Notes: generated by a model not told the origin, from the letters alone. A DNA stretch of 64,000 nucleotides from an uncultured Granulosicoccaceae bacterium (GCA_938005265.1 CALLOA010000006.1:1-64000); one strand, 5' to 3'; numbered from the stretch's first letter, positions 7,936 through 18,900 are shown. Made by a program: numbers and translations.

Positions 7936-8954
7936 TGAGATCTGCTACAAGCAAGTTTTTTGGTTTTGCCATCCTCTTCGCGGTAGTTCTGGTGCAGGTT
8001 TACATGCTGCTTGTAATAGTCGGTGAGCCCGTTGCGGCTGAAGGCCGTTTGTTCTGGTTGGGATTGCATGTTCTGTCGAGTGTTGCATGTGCCGCGGCCA
8101 TAGCATTGATTGCGCGCAACATGATCAAAGGTTCGGTGGCGGGAGCTGCTGTTCTGGCATTGCTTATTGGTTTGGCCATTCCGGTTGTCGGTGGTTTGGG
8201 TTTTGCACTAGCTTTTTTGATCGGTACCCATTTCGCCAATGCCAGGCACGATGAGGATGTTTACTGGCAGTTGACAGATAATATTGATCTTCCATTTACC
8301 ACCCCGATTGGCCGTAAGGTTTCACGCTATGACAGCCGTGGATTTGTAGAGCAGCTGATCTATTCGGAAGATAACGATGACCTTTACAAAAAGGTGCTTG
8401 CTGCAACCAATATACAGGCGGCATTGTCGGTCGGGCTTCTAAAGCGAGCTGTGCAACATCCGGACGATAAAATCAGGCTCACGGCCTACCAGACCCTGGA
8501 TCGTAAAGTGACTGGGTTGAATCGTGAAATCCAGCGCCTTGAAGACAGGGCCAATACCCAGAAAGGGCTCGATAAATCCAATACCTGGTTGCAGATTGCC
8601 AGTAACTATTGGGAACTCATTACGCTTGAAAAAGAAGAGCCGGTAGCTCGCAAGCAGCTCCTTGGCAAAGCAGCTGCTGCAGCTCAAAAAGCGATAGATG
8701 TTCAGCCGGATAATCGAAATGCCCACTTCACGCTGGGTCGTGCACTGATGATGCAAAACAAGGCCGAAGACGCTGGTGAATCATTCAGACATGCCCTGCA
8801 TTTGGGAATGCCTAAGGAAAAGGTAATGCCCTATCTTGCCGAAGTGGCATTCAACAAGCGTGAATTTGGTCTGGTCGCGGAATATCTGGCGGTGATTGAT
8901 GATGCCTTTAAGGTATATCCACCACTAAAGCACGTAGCAGGTTATTGGAAATGA
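7935..8954 (+). CDS. pelE: PelE, membrane TPR scaffold of the Pel synthase
   Basis: 339 residues, near the ~329 of P. aeruginosa PelE. Three hydrophobic segments occupy the first ~105 residues (FGFAILFAVVLVQVYML, LGLHVLSSVACAAAIAL, AAVLALLIGLAIPVVGG). A soluble helical region with TPR-like repeats follows, for example KAIDVQPDNRNAHFTLGRAL. PelE is thought to join PelD, PelF and PelG in the inner-membrane polymerase. It overlaps pelD by one base and pelF by four bases (ATGA), indicating translational coupling. The sequence is poorly conserved across the family, so the call leans on topology and position. Confidence 0.8.
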   Translation: MRSATSKFFGFAILFAVVLVQVYMLLVIVGEPVAAEGRLFWLGLHVLSSVACAAAIALIARNMIKGSVAGAAVLALLIGLAIPVVGGLGFALAFLIGTHFANARHDEDVYWQLTDNIDLPFTTPIGRKVSRYDSRGFVEQLIYSEDNDDLYKKVLAATNIQAALSVGLLKRAVQHPDDKIRLTAYQTLDRKVTGLNREIQRLEDRANTQKGLDKSNTWLQIASNYWELITLEKEEPVARKQLLGKAAAAAQKAIDVQPDNRNAHFTLGRALMMQNKAEDAGESFRHALHLGMPKEKVMPYLAEVAFNKREFGLVAEYLAVIDDAFKVYPPLKHVAGYWK

Positions 8955-10534
8955 CAGAATCGCCGCGTTACAACCCGACGGCTCATGCCAATATTTGCCT
9001 GTTGCTTGAGGGTACTTATCCCTACGTGCGTGGGGGTGTCTCAACCTGGGTAAAACAGCTGATCGAAGGCATGCCCGATTTGACCTTCTCGATAATCTTT
9101 CTGGGTGCGAAAGAGGGCGAATACGAAGCGCCAGCCTATCCGATACCGGATAACGTTGTACATATTGAATTGCGCTACTTGTTGAAAAATACAGGTGGTA
9201 TGGATGAAAAGCCCCCCATGATGTCTCGTTTGAAAAACATGGGCAAACGCAAAGACTCTGGCCGTTTTGATCTTAATAGCCAACTACACACAACGCTTGC
9301 CCATGGCGAAAAGGTCTTGGCTGAGGAAGTTGTTGAGGGATTTACCGGGTTACTGGCGGGTAGTAAATCCATCAGTGAAGAAGAGCTGCACTTCAGCAAA
9401 GATTCATGGGAGACCATCCGGGACAAGTATACAGACGCACCAGCCGGGCTTGATTTCAATCATTTTTTCTGGAGTGTGCGGGGGATGCATTCACCCCTGT
9501 TTACGATAGGTGATGTTGTCGATGAGGCCCCTGCGGCAGATGTCTACCATTCAGTATCTACTGGCTACGCCGGATTTCTGGGTGCCATGCTACATAGCAA
9601 AACCGGTAAACCGTATATCATTTCCGAGCACGGCATTTATACCAAGGAGCGTGAGCTTGATATAGCCCAGGTGGAATGGATTCCGGAGGAGCTTGATCCG
9701 TTCAAGGTCGGTTTGAACGAAGAAATGAGTTACTTGCGTGGCGTCTGGATTCGTTTTTTCAACTCACTTGGTCGTATGTCTTACAGTGCCGCTGCTGAAG
9801 TGTTTACACTCTACAACGGTAACCGAAAACGTCAGATTGCTGATGGTTGCCCTGAGTCCAAGCTGACCATCATCCCTAACGGTGTGAACATCGATGTCAT
9901 GAAAGCAGCGCGCCGCCCGGATGATGCTGAAATACCGCCGGTACTCGGTTTGATCGGTCGAGTTGTGCCGATAAAGGATATCAAGAATTTTATTCGGGCA
10001 ATGCGTGTTGTAAAAGAAGCACTTCCTAATGCACAAGGTTGGTTGATTGGTCCTCAGGATGAAGACGAAGACTACTTTGAGGAGTGCCAGCTGCTGGTTG
10101 ATAGCCTTGATTTGCGTAATACCGTCAAATTTCTCGGTTTCCAGAAGCCGACTGATATGTTTCCCAAGCTGGGCTTGAATGTTCTTACGTCAGTTTCGGA
10201 AGGCCAACCATTGACCACACTCGAAGGCTATGCGGCCGGCATACCTGCGGTGGCGACCAATGTTGGTAGCTGCAGTGAGCTGGTATTTGGCGCCACTGAT
10301 GAAGATAAGGAACTGGGTGCGTCCGGTGCTATCGTTCCTATCTCCAACCCGTCATTATTTGCCGAAGCTGCGGTTGAGCTATTAACCAATCGCGAAAAAT
10401 GGTGTAAGGCACGTGATGCTGCAATCAAAAGAGTTGAAACCTACTATGATGATCGTGACATGATTCGTCGCTATCACGATGTCTATGACAAGTATTTGCA
10501 GGCAGCAGTTGCTGAGAATCGTAAGGCTTCATGA
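8951..10534 (+). CDS. pelF: PelF, GT4-family glycosyltransferase of Pel synthesis
   Basis: 527 residues (P. aeruginosa PelF is 507). A cytoplasmic GT-B retaining transferase, expected to polymerise UDP-GalNAc/UDP-GlcNAc at the PelDEG complex. Visible features are the acceptor-side glycine loop LLLEGTYPYVRGGVSTWV near residue 17, the IIPNGVNIDVMK nucleotide-side segment, LIGRVVPIKDIKNFIRA, and the donor-binding EX7E motif in SVSEGQPLTTLEGYAAG. The start is the ATG of the ATGA overlap with pelE; a TTG six bases upstream is less likely. It is the best conserved member of the locus and anchors the pel assignment. Confidence 0.93.
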   Translation: MTESPRYNPTAHANICLLLEGTYPYVRGGVSTWVKQLIEGMPDLTFSIIFLGAKEGEYEAPAYPIPDNVVHIELRYLLKNTGGMDEKPPMMSRLKNMGKRKDSGRFDLNSQLHTTLAHGEKVLAEEVVEGFTGLLAGSKSISEEELHFSKDSWETIRDKYTDAPAGLDFNHFFWSVRGMHSPLFTIGDVVDEAPAADVYHSVSTGYAGFLGAMLHSKTGKPYIISEHGIYTKERELDIAQVEWIPEELDPFKVGLNEEMSYLRGVWIRFFNSLGRMSYSAAAEVFTLYNGNRKRQIADGCPESKLTIIPNGVNIDVMKAARRPDDAEIPPVLGLIGRVVPIKDIKNFIRAMRVVKEALPNAQGWLIGPQDEDEDYFEECQLLVDSLDLRNTVKFLGFQKPTDMFPKLGLNVLTSVSEGQPLTTLEGYAAGIPAVATNVGSCSELVFGATDEDKELGASGAIVPISNPSLFAEAAVELLTNREKWCKARDAAIKRVETYYDDRDMIRRYHDVYDKYLQAAVAENRKAS

Positions 10535-10598
10535 TTAACGCAATGGAATTTGTTAACCACAATATTGCAGTCAATCTGCAATTAGCAGGAGTCCTGTA

Positions 10599-12071
10599 GT
10601 GGCTGGTATAGGCTTTGAACTTAGGAAGTACCTGAACGACGATTCCTTTACCGGGTCTTTGAAAGCTTATGGCTTTGCGGGATTGATAAGTGCCGGGCCC
10701 TGGGTGCTTTCGATTGTCGGTGTCATGCTGATTGGTATCGTTGCGATTTCGCAGAAAATTGGTGGTGAAGAAATACGTCAATTCACGACTTCTGTGACAT
10801 GGATAATGGGTGCGTCATTGGTTTTGACCGGTCTGTTTCAATTGATGTTTACACGTTTTATTGCTGATAAGTTGTACAGCGACCGCGAAGACGATGTTAA
10901 TCCCAATCTGTTTGGTGCACTGGTTCTGACTACGATTGTCAGTGGTACGATAGGTTTGTTGCTTGCATTTTTCCTGTTTGATGAAGGATTCGCCTACGAA
11001 CTTCTGATGATTGCGAACTTTGTAACCCTGTCCAATATCTGGATCGTGGTTATATTTACTGCCGGATTAAAGCAATTCAAACTGATACTTTATGCGTTTG
11101 CGGCAGGCTACGCGGCAACCGTGGTATTTTCAATACTGTTAATCCCGTTCGGTCTCAGTGGATTACTGTTCGGTTTGCTTGCCGGCCACTGTGTACTTCT
11201 GTTTTTGATGCTCGGAGTTATTATTCCGGAATATCGTGTTAACGAAACCTTGAAAATGGAATTTCTGGATAGCCGGCAGATTTTTCCGATACTGATATTT
11301 ATAGGTTTTTTTTATAATCTGGGCATCTGGATAGACAAGCTGCTGTTCTGGTTGAATCCCGGTACGTCTGAAAAGGTCATTGGCCCTCTGAGCAATTCAA
11401 TGATTTATGATTTGCCGATATTTCTCGCGTATCTGAGCATTATCCCTGGTATGGCTGTTTTTCTGTTGCGGATAGAAACGGACTTTGCCGAAGCCTATGA
11501 AGGTTTTTTCTCAGCTGTTCGTGGTAATGCGAGTTTGCAGGAAATAGAGAAACTCGGTAATGAAATGGTCATCGCGGTACGTGAAGGTATCTTCCAGATT
11601 TTCAGGGTTCAGGGTGTCACTGTCCTTGTGCTGTATCTGATGGGGCCAACAATCATCAAGTGGCTGGGCATTTCACCAAAATATGTGCATCTCTACTATA
11701 TTGATCTCATCGGTGTTGCAGCGCAGGTTTTGATGCTGGCTGTGCTGAATGTATTGTTTTATCTCGACAGACTCAAAGATGCGCTGTTGTTGACTGCCAC
11801 TTTGTTGATTACCAACGGTGTATTTACCTGGATTACCCTGGAACTCGGGCCGGTTTACTATGGTTACGGTTTTGGTCTGTCGATGGTTGCGACGGCTTTT
11901 GTAGGGATCCTGCGATTGGGCTCGGTTATGGATGGAATTGAGTATGAAACATTTATGGCTGATCGCCGTGAACGTAAATCAAAACGCCGTGGTGAGAATG
12001 AAGTAAAAGGGAAATTTGCTCTTGCAAATAAGCTAACAGGTAAAAAGAATGTGCAGGAAAAACCTGCATAA
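10599..12071 (+). CDS. pelG: PelG, Wzx/MOP-like inner-membrane component
   Basis: 490 residues with about twelve hydrophobic segments, beginning MAGIGFELRKYLNDDSFTGS, which is typical of the PelG family (P. aeruginosa 456 residues). PelG belongs to the MOP/polysaccharide-transporter superfamily and is thought to move nascent Pel across the inner membrane with PelD, PelE and PelF. The start is GTG, with an AGGAG sequence about eight bases upstream. The C-terminus is Lys/Arg-rich (RRERKSKRR) and somewhat longer than usual. It ends 414 bp before the next pel gene, the largest gap in the locus. Confidence 0.92.
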   Translation: MAGIGFELRKYLNDDSFTGSLKAYGFAGLISAGPWVLSIVGVMLIGIVAISQKIGGEEIRQFTTSVTWIMGASLVLTGLFQLMFTRFIADKLYSDREDDVNPNLFGALVLTTIVSGTIGLLLAFFLFDEGFAYELLMIANFVTLSNIWIVVIFTAGLKQFKLILYAFAAGYAATVVFSILLIPFGLSGLLFGLLAGHCVLLFLMLGVIIPEYRVNETLKMEFLDSRQIFPILIFIGFFYNLGIWIDKLLFWLNPGTSEKVIGPLSNSMIYDLPIFLAYLSIIPGMAVFLLRIETDFAEAYEGFFSAVRGNASLQEIEKLGNEMVIAVREGIFQIFRVQGVTVLVLYLMGPTIIKWLGISPKYVHLYYIDLIGVAAQVLMLAVLNVLFYLDRLKDALLLTATLLITNGVFTWITLELGPVYYGYGFGLSMVATAFVGILRLGSVMDGIEYETFMADRRERKSKRRGENEVKGKFALANKLTGKKNVQEKPA

Positions 12072-12088
12072 ATTCACTGTTAGCATGC

Positions 12089-12150
12089 GATTTACCAAAT
12101 AGTTGGATTTACCAAATAGTTGGATTTACCAGGTAGCTGGATTTACCGGG
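12089..12150. repeat. 17-bp tandem repeat, about 3.6 copies
   Basis: Units GATTTACCAAATAGTTG at 12089-12105 and 12106-12122 are identical. The third (12123-12139) has three changes, and an 11-base partial unit follows. It is non-coding. Confidence 0.95.
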
Positions 12151-12202
12151 AGTTCAAACACTATTTGAACCAATCGTTTTCCTGGTCAATAACGGCTTCC
12201 CT

Positions 12203-12230
12203 ACAACGACCTGCCAACAACGACCTGCCA
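12203..12230. repeat. 14-bp tandem duplication
   Basis: ACAACGACCTGCCA occurs twice back to back (12203-12216, 12217-12230) in the pelG-pelA gap. Confidence 0.95.
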
Positions 12231-12485
12231 ATAAGTATTTGTTGATGGTTGGAATGAATCATCGTTCTTTGTATCGACTGAACTGGCCAAGCTCGTCCTT
12301 TATTAGCATCTCTTTAATCCTGCGTCACAAAATGTGACCTCGTTCCATTCTGGAATACATACTGCATCCTGCATTGTCATGAACGGGAAATTCCGTAGCT
12401 GCACGCCTTGATTGTGTGCTGCACAGGAATATTTTGCCAGAGCTATAAAAAGCCAACTTCAGGCTTTAACTCTTTGATTGAATTC

Positions 12486-15400
12486 ATGAGCGCTATAAAT
12501 AATTTCTCCAAGAGCGGTAGAGTAGCGGCTTACCTGAGCGGTTTTGTTGCCAGTATTATTTTACTGGCTGGCTGCAGTATGGGTAAGCCGTCAATCGATT
12601 ATTCGGCTTCCGCGCCTGTTTCAGCACCGGTTACGGCCAGAGCACTGGCAATGGAGCCTGCCATAACGTTATTGCCGATTGCCAATAATTCAAATAACTT
12701 TACCGCTGCTCGCTCCGCTGAAACGATTTTGGAAAATCGATTACGTGTGGCCGGCTATCGGCCAGCCTATATCCCTGAGGACCTGTCTGATGAGAGCGCC
12801 GGTTCGGTTCTGAATCTGGAGCAGCGTACCGGTTCTATGGTCGTTGATTCCCGGGTATTTAAAAAGCTTGGTAATCGTTACGCCTTATCGGGCAGCGTAG
12901 AAGATTGGCGTGAAAATGATATCAACGGAGCGCGCCCTCGTGTCAATGTGAAGCTGTCTCTGCATGATCTGGCGTCGGATGAGATCGTCTGGGCAGATCG
13001 TGGCATTGAAACCGGTACTGTTAATTCAACGTTGACCGCTCTGGCTGATCAGGCTATCGGAAAGCTCGTTGCGCGTATTCCGCGGCAACTGATTCAACAA
13101 GCCGGTGAGAGTTCATCGTCATCTTCAGGCAATGAGCCTGGTCTGGGATCAGCCATTTCCAGCTCTCTTACTGAAACTGCGATTTTTAAAGCACCTGTGG
13201 CACAGTTGGGTAAAGATGGCTTTTTAAATGTCGGATCGCAAAAAATGGAAAAGCGCAGTGTCGCCATTTTTTATGGTCACAATCCACCCACTGACCAGCT
13301 TTCACAGTTTGATCGATTGATACTGGAGCCTGATGCAATCCAAGCTGAAGAATTGCAGGCACTGACAGCTCATGGTGCTGTTCCATATGCCTACCTGAGT
13401 ATTGGTGAGGTCGGGCCGAATCGAAATTATGCATCACAGATTCAATCAGACTGGGTACTGGGTGAAAATACGACCTGGAAAAGTAAAGTATTCGATTTAA
13501 CTAATCGGGAACTCGCTGATTTTTTGGTGAAACGTGTAGATGTTCTGGTCGAAGCCGGATACCAGGGTTTGTTTCTCGATACCATGGACAGCTATCAGCT
13601 ATTTGCCAAAACCAGCGAAGCAAAACAGCAACAGGAAGCGGCACTTGGGAGTATTCTTGCCAGAATAAAACTGCAACACCCGAGCATTCGATTGATAGCT
13701 AATCGGGGATTTGAGGTGCTTGATACCGTAGCAACCCATCTGGAAGCGATAGCGGCTGAATCTCTGTATGCGTCCTGGGATAACAACAAACAGGAATACG
13801 TCGATGTAAAAGCATCGGACAGGGAATGGTTGCTGGGTCAGTTACACAGGGCCAAAGATCAATACCAGCTCGATGTTATATCGATCGAGTATCTGCCACC
13901 GTCACGCCGTAAAGAAGCAGTTGCTGTGGCCAAGGTAGTTGCGGCTCATGGTTTTATTCCCTGGGTTTCTACACCAGCCTTTGATTATGTGGGTGTGGGA
14001 TTGCTGGATCCTGTACCGCGCAAAGTGATGTTCCTTTACGACAAAACCATCAATGGGCCTGATTGGGAAGCCGAGGTGCACAAGCTGTTGGCAGTACCTG
14101 TCGAATATCTTGGTCTGGTGCCGGACTATCACGACTTAAGCGAAAAAGGACTGCCACCGAAAAATTTGCGTGGTCGCTATGCGGCAGTAATGAGTTGGAG
14201 TTACTCGCCATACAAGACGCCCGGCTATCAGGATTGGATTGAGCATCAATTTGAACAGGGTTTGCCCGTTGTTACGTTCGGGCATCCGGGCTTTGATATC
14301 ACACCGTCCATTGCCAGAAAAATGGGTGTCGCGCTTGTCGATAAATTTGATGCGAAAACTGCCAGGGTCACGCACCGAAACCAGCTGATTGGTTTTGAAC
14401 GTGATCTGGTGCCGCGGATAGAAAATTTCAGCAACAATCTCAAAAGCCAAAGTCAGTCTAATGAAGTACATCTGGCTTACACAGATGGGGCAGGCTCTGT
14501 TGTTGATGTGGTGGTAAGCGGTGAATGGGGCGGTTATGCGTTTCATCCAGCAGTTGCAGACTTTGATATTGATGGTGTGGTGCACTGGATACTGGACCCT
14601 TACAAATTTGTTGAAACGTCGCTACAGCTTGAAGGCGTACCGATGCCGGATGTGTCCACAGAAAACGGGAAGCGTTTATTTCTGGCTCATATAGACGGCG
14701 ATGCGCTGCCGTCCTGGGCTGAAATGCCGGGCCGCAAGCTCGGTGCGGAAGTCATTCACGAGCGAATACTCAAGCCCTTTGCACTACCTCACACCATATC
14801 CATAGTGGTGGGTGAGATGATCGGTTTTCCTGAGTATGAGGATCGCGTGGACAAAATGTACCAGGTCGCGCGCGACATATTCGCCATGCCGAACGTGGAG
14901 CTGGCAACGCATACCTGGAGTCATCCCTTCAAGTGGCAAAAAGTAGCTGGTCATCAAGGCAGTGGCAAATACAACTTGCCACTCAAAGATTATCAATTCT
15001 CAGCTGAGCAGGAGATATCCGGGTCGGCCAATTTTATTGATACCAAACTCGCACCGCCCGGCAAGAAAACCAAGGTATTTTTGTGGAGCGGTGATGCACT
15101 GCCTACTGAAGATGTCATTGCGGAAGTCTATAAAAGCGGGCTTGCTAATCTAAACGGTGGTAATACCGTCATTTCGGGTGCGAATGCCAGCTTAAGCCAG
15201 ATGAGTCCAATGGTGCGAATGGTTGGCAAGTACGCGCAAATCTATGCACCCGTCATGAATGAAAACGTTTTCACCAACGACTGGACAGGGCCTTTCGATG
15301 GTTTTCGTCGCGTGATTGATACTCTGGAGTTGTCCAATAAACCGCGTCGCATAAAACCCCTGAACATCTACTACCACTTTTATGCTGGTACCAAGATCGC

Positions 15401-15953
15401 AGCTATCCGTTCACTGGAAGATATTTATGCATGGACTGTAAAGCAGGATATCAATCCGGTATACGCTAGTGATTATTCCCTTAAGGTGCCGGATTTTCGT
15501 AAAGCCGGGATTGGGCGTTATCTGGATGGTACCTGGAAAGCAACGGGGCTGGGAAATGTCAGAACGCTGCGTGTAGTTGACGGTAAAAGTTACCCAATGC
15601 TGGCTCAGAGTCAGCATATTGCCGGTGCGAAACAATTGCATGATGGCATGTATATCCACACCGATGGTACGGACAGTATGACGTTTCGCATTGGTGCAAA
15701 GGAAATTGATCTTCCACATCTGGTTTCATCAAATGGCCGCATTGAACACTGGAATCAGCAAGGTGATGCGGTGAAATTTCGAGTCACTGCCAATGTGCCG
15801 GTCGTCGTGGAGCTTGGTGGTAATGCTGTAGGTTCCTGTGGAATTACCGGTAAGCAGGGGCTGCTCAAAGGTGAAAAATCGGCCAGCGGTACCTACCTCT
15901 TCAAGTTTAATTCTCAGGATACAGGCGATGTCAGAATCAGCTGTCAGACGTGA
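12486..15953 (+). CDS. pelA: PelA with an N-terminal PelC-like domain: lipoprotein hydrolase/deacetylase
   Basis: 1155 residues (P. aeruginosa PelA is 948). A lipobox LAGC places Cys30 as the anchor, with Ser at +2 (outer membrane expected). Residues ~50-195 are a PelC-like domain (ITLLPIANNSN, AETILENRL, RYALSGSVEDW, DLASDEIVWADRG). After a Ser-rich linker, ~245-500 is a TM1410/GH114-type alpha-1,4-polygalactosaminidase domain (VAIFYGHNPP, AYLSIGEVGPN, GLFLDTMDSY) with E425 in AAESLY as candidate catalytic acid. An alpha/beta domain follows, then a polysaccharide deacetylase with D737 (HIDGD), H809 and H813 (HTWSH). The E-D-H-H spacing (312, 72, 4) closely matches E218, D528, H600 and H604 of P. 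aeruginosa PelA, which partly deacetylates and trims Pel. The start is the last ATG before the signal sequence; an upstream in-frame start adds 26 residues without benefit. It overlaps pelB by 26 bp. Confidence 0.9.
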   Translation: MSAINNFSKSGRVAAYLSGFVASIILLAGCSMGKPSIDYSASAPVSAPVTARALAMEPAITLLPIANNSNNFTAARSAETILENRLRVAGYRPAYIPEDLSDESAGSVLNLEQRTGSMVVDSRVFKKLGNRYALSGSVEDWRENDINGARPRVNVKLSLHDLASDEIVWADRGIETGTVNSTLTALADQAIGKLVARIPRQLIQQAGESSSSSSGNEPGLGSAISSSLTETAIFKAPVAQLGKDGFLNVGSQKMEKRSVAIFYGHNPPTDQLSQFDRLILEPDAIQAEELQALTAHGAVPYAYLSIGEVGPNRNYASQIQSDWVLGENTTWKSKVFDLTNRELADFLVKRVDVLVEAGYQGLFLDTMDSYQLFAKTSEAKQQQEAALGSILARIKLQHPSIRLIANRGFEVLDTVATHLEAIAAESLYASWDNNKQEYVDVKASDREWLLGQLHRAKDQYQLDVISIEYLPPSRRKEAVAVAKVVAAHGFIPWVSTPAFDYVGVGLLDPVPRKVMFLYDKTINGPDWEAEVHKLLAVPVEYLGLVPDYHDLSEKGLPPKNLRGRYAAVMSWSYSPYKTPGYQDWIEHQFEQGLPVVTFGHPGFDITPSIARKMGVALVDKFDAKTARVTHRNQLIGFERDLVPRIENFSNNLKSQSQSNEVHLAYTDGAGSVVDVVVSGEWGGYAFHPAVADFDIDGVVHWILDPYKFVETSLQLEGVPMPDVSTENGKRLFLAHIDGDALPSWAEMPGRKLGAEVIHERILKPFALPHTISIVVGEMIGFPEYEDRVDKMYQVARDIFAMPNVELATHTWSHPFKWQKVAGHQGSGKYNLPLKDYQFSAEQEISGSANFIDTKLAPPGKKTKVFLWSGDALPTEDVIAEVYKSGLANLNGGNTVISGANASLSQMSPMVRMVGKYAQIYAPVMNENVFTNDWTGPFDGFRRVIDTLELSNKPRRIKPLNIYYHFYAGTKIAAIRSLEDIYAWTVKQDINPVYASDYSLKVPDFRKAGIGRYLDGTWKATGLGNVRTLRVVDGKSYPMLAQSQHIAGAKQLHDGMYIHTDGTDSMTFRIGAKEIDLPHLVSSNGRIEHWNQQGDAVKFRVTANVPVVVELGGNAVGSCGITGKQGLLKGEKSASGTYLFKFNSQDTGDVRISCQT

Positions 15954-18900
15954 AAAACTGGTTAACCCGCTCAGTCTCGTACTGATCGGGGTAGTTTTTG
16001 CCATAGCATTTGTACTTCTATTGCCGGGTGCACAGACGTTTCTGCCAGGTCGAAGTGCCAGTAATGCAACTTCAACAGAACCGCAACTAGTCGATGATCT
16101 GGAATTCGCCTATTTGCGCGCGCGCTCGGTATCGGGTGATGTTGATCAGAGTGAATTGTCTGTTGTTGTTGATTCGTTAATCGAAAATGGGCAAACAACC
16201 AAATTGCAGGAATTACTGGATGAGAATTCTGCCATCAAGTTGTCGGCACAACAGCAATTCAGAATAGAACTGGAATCAGGAGTCGCAGCTTTTCAGGAGG
16301 CTGGTGGCAAGCCAACGGATAACGCAGAGACTGTGCAACTGTCGAACACTCTGTCGCTGATGTTAACTGATCCGCAATTACGTACACCTTCTAACGTTTC
16401 CCGTGCGCTGGAACTTTCAAAGCTGTTGCTGACTCATGATTTGACTCGTGAGTTATATTCAATAGCGGTTACAAGCAATCATGCTGAAATAAACGATCAA
16501 GTACGGATAGAACAATTACGCGATTGTGGGGACTACTTTGCCAGTGTTGCGCATCATCATGATGCTATAGCTTGTTATCGCCAATCGCTGGAGTTACCAC
16601 TGCAGGCTTCTGCGGCTTTTGACGTCAATCTTGCCTTGCTCACGCAGTTGAGCTTATTGGGTAATCCGGTGGATGTGGAAGAGGTTGTGACACGAATTGT
16701 CGTGCATCAACCAAAAACCGATGAGCAGCTTGAAAAGGCTGCCCGTACCTTGCTCTCGGTCGGGCGCCCGGATGTATCACATAGGCTCTATGCGACTTTG
16801 GCTGAGTCAGACACTGAAGATGCAACGCTGTGGTATTCGGAAGCCGCTAAGTGGGCACAGGCTTCAGCGGATCCGCATGCAGCCGCAGGCTATATTGAAA
16901 AAATGATTGCATTGGATCCGGGGAGTAAAACCGAGGATATTGAAGCCCGTTTGCAGGAATACTGGATTGCTTCGGGTGAAAATGAACGTGCACTTGAGCA
17001 GATTTATGTGCAACTTGAGTCGCGTAGTGGTGATGTAGAGACTATAAGAAAAGGGGTCACCCTTGCACGCCAGCTTAATCTGGTCGGTCAGGCAAAATTG
17101 TGGAACGGGCAATTGCTGGAGATCGAACGTGATGACCTTGATGCAATTAAATTACAGGCTGATCTGGCATTAGGCGTTAGAAACATTGATGAAGCGTTTG
17201 AGTGGGCAAACATTGCTGTAGCAATGGAGCCGGACAATATAGAATCCCGTCGCAAGCTTGCCCAGATCAGCGAATGGTCCGGGCGCCCGGATGAGGCTGA
17301 GGAACATTGGCAATACATAGCGCGTAAAGCACCAGACACGGAAAGTGTAGCGCAGGTTGTTCGTCTGGCTGAAATGAATTTCCGGCCCGAATCGGCAGCG
17401 CAAGCTTCACTTCAGTTGGCATTAATGCGTAAACCGGATAATGCCGGTATTAACAATCTGGTCGAATTTTATGAGTTGAATGGTGAGCCATTGGCGGCAG
17501 CTTCGGCGATTCGAAAAATTATCGAAAGACATGGTCGCTCAGCTTATATGTTGACCAGGCTGGGGCAGTTGCATATGCGCCATGCGCATTACACCGAAGG
17601 GCTGAATATCTGGGAAGAGTTTGAGCAACACTACGGTGCGACCACCGAATCAACTCTTGCGCTTACTGAATTAAATTGGCGATTGGACAAGCCGGAGGAA
17701 GCGGCGCAGATTGCATCGAAGCTGCGGTCCGGTCAGGAGCTGGAAGAGGCTAGTGATTATCAGATACGCCTGTTGTCCGAGTTGAGCTGGCGCTACAAGG
17801 AACCCGAGCTTGGGCGCATGCTGGGGCCCGCACTCGACAAGCTTGACGACCCCGGTCAACAGGAGTTTTATCAACGCAGGATTCTTGCAGAATACGAGGC
17901 GGATGGTAACTACGCCAAAGCTTTTGAATTGGCGAATGAAAAGTGGCGAAACAGTGGCAACGTTGCAGATGCACTTTATGCAATGGAATTGGCTGGCAAA
18001 ACGGATAACCCGGAGAATTTTGATAGCTTTCTGGCAACGACTCGTGACACAGCGAATCTTCGACAGGAACCGCGATATTGGTCGTTGGTGGCCAATCACC
18101 ATTTACAGCAAGGTAATCAGGAAAAAACCAGTTTTGCTTATCGCAAGTCGCTGGAACTTGAGCCGGGTAACAGTACCGCTATCAGTGGTTTGCTTTGGCA
18201 GTTTATCGGCGATGGTAATTTGCCACTTCTTGAAACAGCCCTGGCCAAATTTTCAAGGCGAGCACAGACTGATTCGGAATTATGGGCACCCTATGCAGTT
18301 GGGTATCTGCAACTTGGCGATGCTTCTCAAAGTCTGCTCTGGTTTGAAAAACAGATTGATACGATAGACGCTGATTACAGTCTGCTGCTGACATTTTCAG
18401 ATGCATTGGAAGCTGCGGGAAATGCCGAGCATGCCTACAAGGTTCGTCGATTTGCAGTGGGTAAACTACGCCCCTTGATCGCGTCAGCCACCAGTAAAGA
18501 CCAACTGCAGTTGGCGAGGCAATACACTACCATGGTGACTCGCTATGGCGGCGCTGAACAGGCTGAAGAATGGACGCGGTATCTGGTTAATACCCAGGCA
18601 ACAGCCAACGAGACCGAGAAATTCTGGCGCCAGGATGTAGCCCTTGCCTGGTTAATGGCAACGCAACGTCATGAGCATGCTCGCCTGATCATGGCGCGCA
18701 TTCATGAAGAACGTGTCAGGCAACCGGCCTGGCAAAAATTGTCGATGGCGCTCAACGACAATGATCGGGACACGCTGGATGCTGTGCTTGCATCAGCCGA
18801 TAACATATCGGTTGGCAACCGAATTCTTGCATTGGGTGTGCTTGGTCGTGACCAACAGGCAATGCAACTTGCCCGTCAGGCGATACGCGGCGGGCCTAGC

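Larger units (their letters stand above)
12072..12485. other. Intergenic gap inside the pel locus with two tandem repeats
   Basis: 414 bp without a supported gene, between pelG and pelA. It holds a 17-bp repeat in about 3.6 copies (12089-12150) and a 14-bp repeat in two copies (12203-12230). I see no clear terminator or consensus promoter. A separate promoter for pelA-pelB is possible here, since the rest of the locus is tightly packed. Confidence 0.6.

Noticed and set aside
12089-12150. CRISPR array
   Set aside because: The units are directly adjacent with no spacers, and no cas genes are present.
15838-15927. Earlier PelB start inside pelA
   Set aside because: It would put 30 extra residues before the membrane segment and increase the overlap; the ATG at 15928 has a ribosome-binding site.
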